Below are positions 5,693-7,125 of a DNA stretch of 7,125 bases, piece after piece. The translations under genes were made by a program, and so were the position numbers. The stretch comes from Legionella genomosp. 1 (GTDB lineage: Bacteria; Pseudomonadota; Gammaproteobacteria; Legionellales; Legionellaceae), in NCBI GenBank assembly GCA_945865355.1, contig CAMBDN010000131.1:1-7125 (forward strand), given 5' to 3'. The notes beneath the pieces are model-generated. The model was given only the letters and a program-made list of their open reading frames with translations, searched no databases and had not been told where the DNA came from. Within the stretch, counting starts at the first letter, position 1. Each line of letters opens with the position of its first letter.

Positions 5693-7125
5693 ATGTTGAA
5701 TGATTTGTTATTTGAGTTAGGTACAGAGGAATTGCCATCAGGTGCTGTTTGGCCTTTAGCGGATGCATTAGCAAATAATTTAGTGGCGTCGTTGGCACAG
5801 GCAAAATTACAACATGGCGCGGTGCATCGTTTTGCGACACCTAGACGCTTAGCTATTTTAATTCATGATGTTCAAGTTCTGCAGGAAAACCAACAGGTAT
5901 CCCGTCGTGGCCCGTCTTGTGTGGCCTCCATTGATGCCGAAGGTCGGCCTTTACCGTCGCTGCTTGGCTTTGCCAAGTCCTGTGGTGTGACTGTGAAGGA
6001 ATTGACGACCAGTAAGACGGATAAAGGTGAGTGGTGGGTGTATGAGGCAGTAAATCCTGGTGTGCCCACACGGGATTTATTACCTGCCATGATAAGGGAA
6101 GCTCTGGTGGCTTTGCCGATCGCAAAGCCGATGCGCTGGGGGAGCTTCGATGAGCAATTTGCTCGACCCGTGCATTGGGCCGTGCTTCTGTTCGGTGATG
6201 AGGTTGTAAGCACAAAAGTACTCGGTGTAACCACGGGTCGAAAGAGTTTTGGGCATCGGTTTCATCATCCCCAAGCCGTGGATATTTTAACGCCGCGGGC
6301 TTATACATCTTGTCTGCAAGAAGCGTATGTTATTGCTGATTTTGCGGTGCGCCGTCAAATGATTGTTGATCAAGTGCAACAGCTGGCATCGCAGCATCAT
6401 TATCAGGCAGTGATGCCAGCATCGTTAGTTGATGAGGTAACATCAATCGTTGAATGGCCGCAGGCTCTACTTGCCAATTTTGAACCGGAGTTTCTTAATG
6501 TGCCAGCCGAAGCATTGATTGCAGCGATGCAGTCACATCAGAAATGCTTTGCTTTGCGTGATCAACAAGGCCGTTTGTTACCACATTTTATTACGGTTGC
6601 GAATATTGCCAGCAAGAGCAAGGAGCAGGTGATAAAAGGCAACGAAAAAGTCATGCGCGCTCGATTGAGTGATGCAGCATTTTTTTACAATCAAGATCAA
6701 CGACAAGCCCTTAGTCAGCATTATGCCAATACCGCAAATGTGGTGTTCCAAGCGCGATTGGGTAGTTTGCAAGATAAGATGTTACGTATGCAAGCGATCA
6801 TGGACTTTCTAACACAACCCCTGCAACTTGATAGCAAAGATGCATTACGTGCCGCTCATTTAAGTAAATGTGACCTTATGACTGGCATGGTGGGTGAGTT
6901 TCCTGAGTTACAGGGATTAATGGGATATTACTACGCACTGCATGATGGAGAAACCACGGCGGTAGCACAGGCATTAAATGAACAATACATGCCTCGTTTT
7001 GCAGCTGATCAGTTACCAGAATCGACTTTAGGGATGGCGTTGTCATTGGCCGATCGACTGGACACGATTGTGGGTGCTTTTGCGATGGGTCAAAAACCAT
7101 CGGGGGTAAAAGATCCATTTAAATT
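5693..7125 (+). CDS. glyS: Glycyl-tRNA synthetase beta subunit, 5' part (cut by window edge)
   Basis: This subunit partners GlyQ and binds tRNA-Gly in the tetrameric enzyme. The frame is open without a stop from ATG 5693 to the window edge: 477 complete codons of about 690 usual for the family. It begins with the hallmark LLFELGTEELPSGA and continues with FATPRRLAI, DKGEWWVYEA, KPMRWGSFDEQFARPVHWA, a GHRF site and VDEVTSIVEWPQ. The GNEKVMRARLSDAAFFYNQD block follows (316-335), then LSKCDLMTGMVGEFPELQG (390-408), the HDGE of the HD-like domain (417-420), LNEQYMPRFA and finally GVKDPFK. The frame is continuous throughout. The missing C-terminus should hold the rest of the HD-like domain and the anticodon-binding DALR-type domain. 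The start lies two bases after the glyQ stop; the ribosome site (AAGAGAA) sits within the last glyQ codons. Confidence 0.96.
   Translation, partial: MLNDLLFELGTEELPSGAVWPLADALANNLVASLAQAKLQHGAVHRFATPRRLAILIHDVQVLQENQQVSRRGPSCVASIDAEGRPLPSLLGFAKSCGVTVKELTTSKTDKGEWWVYEAVNPGVPTRDLLPAMIREALVALPIAKPMRWGSFDEQFARPVHWAVLLFGDEVVSTKVLGVTTGRKSFGHRFHHPQAVDILTPRAYTSCLQEAYVIADFAVRRQMIVDQVQQLASQHHYQAVMPASLVDEVTSIVEWPQALLANFEPEFLNVPAEALIAAMQSHQKCFALRDQQGRLLPHFITVANIASKSKEQVIKGNEKVMRARLSDAAFFYNQDQRQALSQHYANTANVVFQARLGSLQDKMLRMQAIMDFLTQPLQLDSKDALRAAHLSKCDLMTGMVGEFPELQGLMGYYYALHDGETTAVAQALNEQYMPRFAADQLPESTLGMALSLADRLDTIVGAFAMGQKPSGVKDPFK

Noticed and set aside
5853..6308. Long minus-strand frame inside glyS (151 codons)
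   Set aside because: It overlaps strongly conserved glyS coding sequence, its peptide is rich in Pro, His and Ser and resembles no protein, and it is best explained as a shadow of glyS. Other shorter opposite-strand frames in uvrD and glyQ were rejected for the same reason.
1..7125. CRISPR array, tRNA/rRNA gene, prophage, defence or toxin-antitoxin module
   Set aside because: Nothing of the kind is visible: no regularly spaced repeats, no cloverleaf-like sequence in the gaps, and all gaps are under 150 bases and accounted for.

Overview
The window looks like chromosomal DNA of a gammaproteobacterium. The full-length UvrD and the split GlyQ/GlyS glycyl-tRNA synthetase are of the gammaproteobacterial type. 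The secreted DsbA-like protein resembles Coxiella Com1 and Legionella DsbA2, so I favour the order Legionellales (Coxiella/Legionella relatives). That placement is inference from protein resemblance recalled from memory; no search was run.

Layout. Positions 1-148 are the right end of an IS66-family insertion sequence: the last 34 codons of the transposase, then a terminal inverted repeat. An open frame follows directly (to 447). It has no ATG near its start and is best read as the 3' remnant of a gene cut by the insertion. It converges on a proline iminopeptidase-like gene on the minus strand (522-1481). The rest is on the plus strand: uvrD (1613-3769), a Com1/DsbA2-like thiol oxidoreductase gene (3868-4644), glyQ (4788-5690) and glyS (5693 to the window edge, cut at about 70% of its usual length).

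How the genes work together. glyQ and glyS form one operon for the two subunits of glycyl-tRNA synthetase and have their own candidate promoter. uvrD (DNA repair helicase) and the com1-like gene (envelope disulfide chemistry) appear to be separate transcription units in the same direction, and I see no functional link between them. The com1-glyQ gap holds two sizeable hairpins that may act as terminators or be repeat-type palindromes.

The most unusual item is the proline iminopeptidase homologue. Its frame is intact, but the catalytic serine is a glycine, and two other active-site signatures are also changed. It is therefore predicted not to be a peptidase. Apart from that gene and the IS-disrupted locus at the left edge this is ordinary core genome, and I see no evidence for a new multi-gene system.
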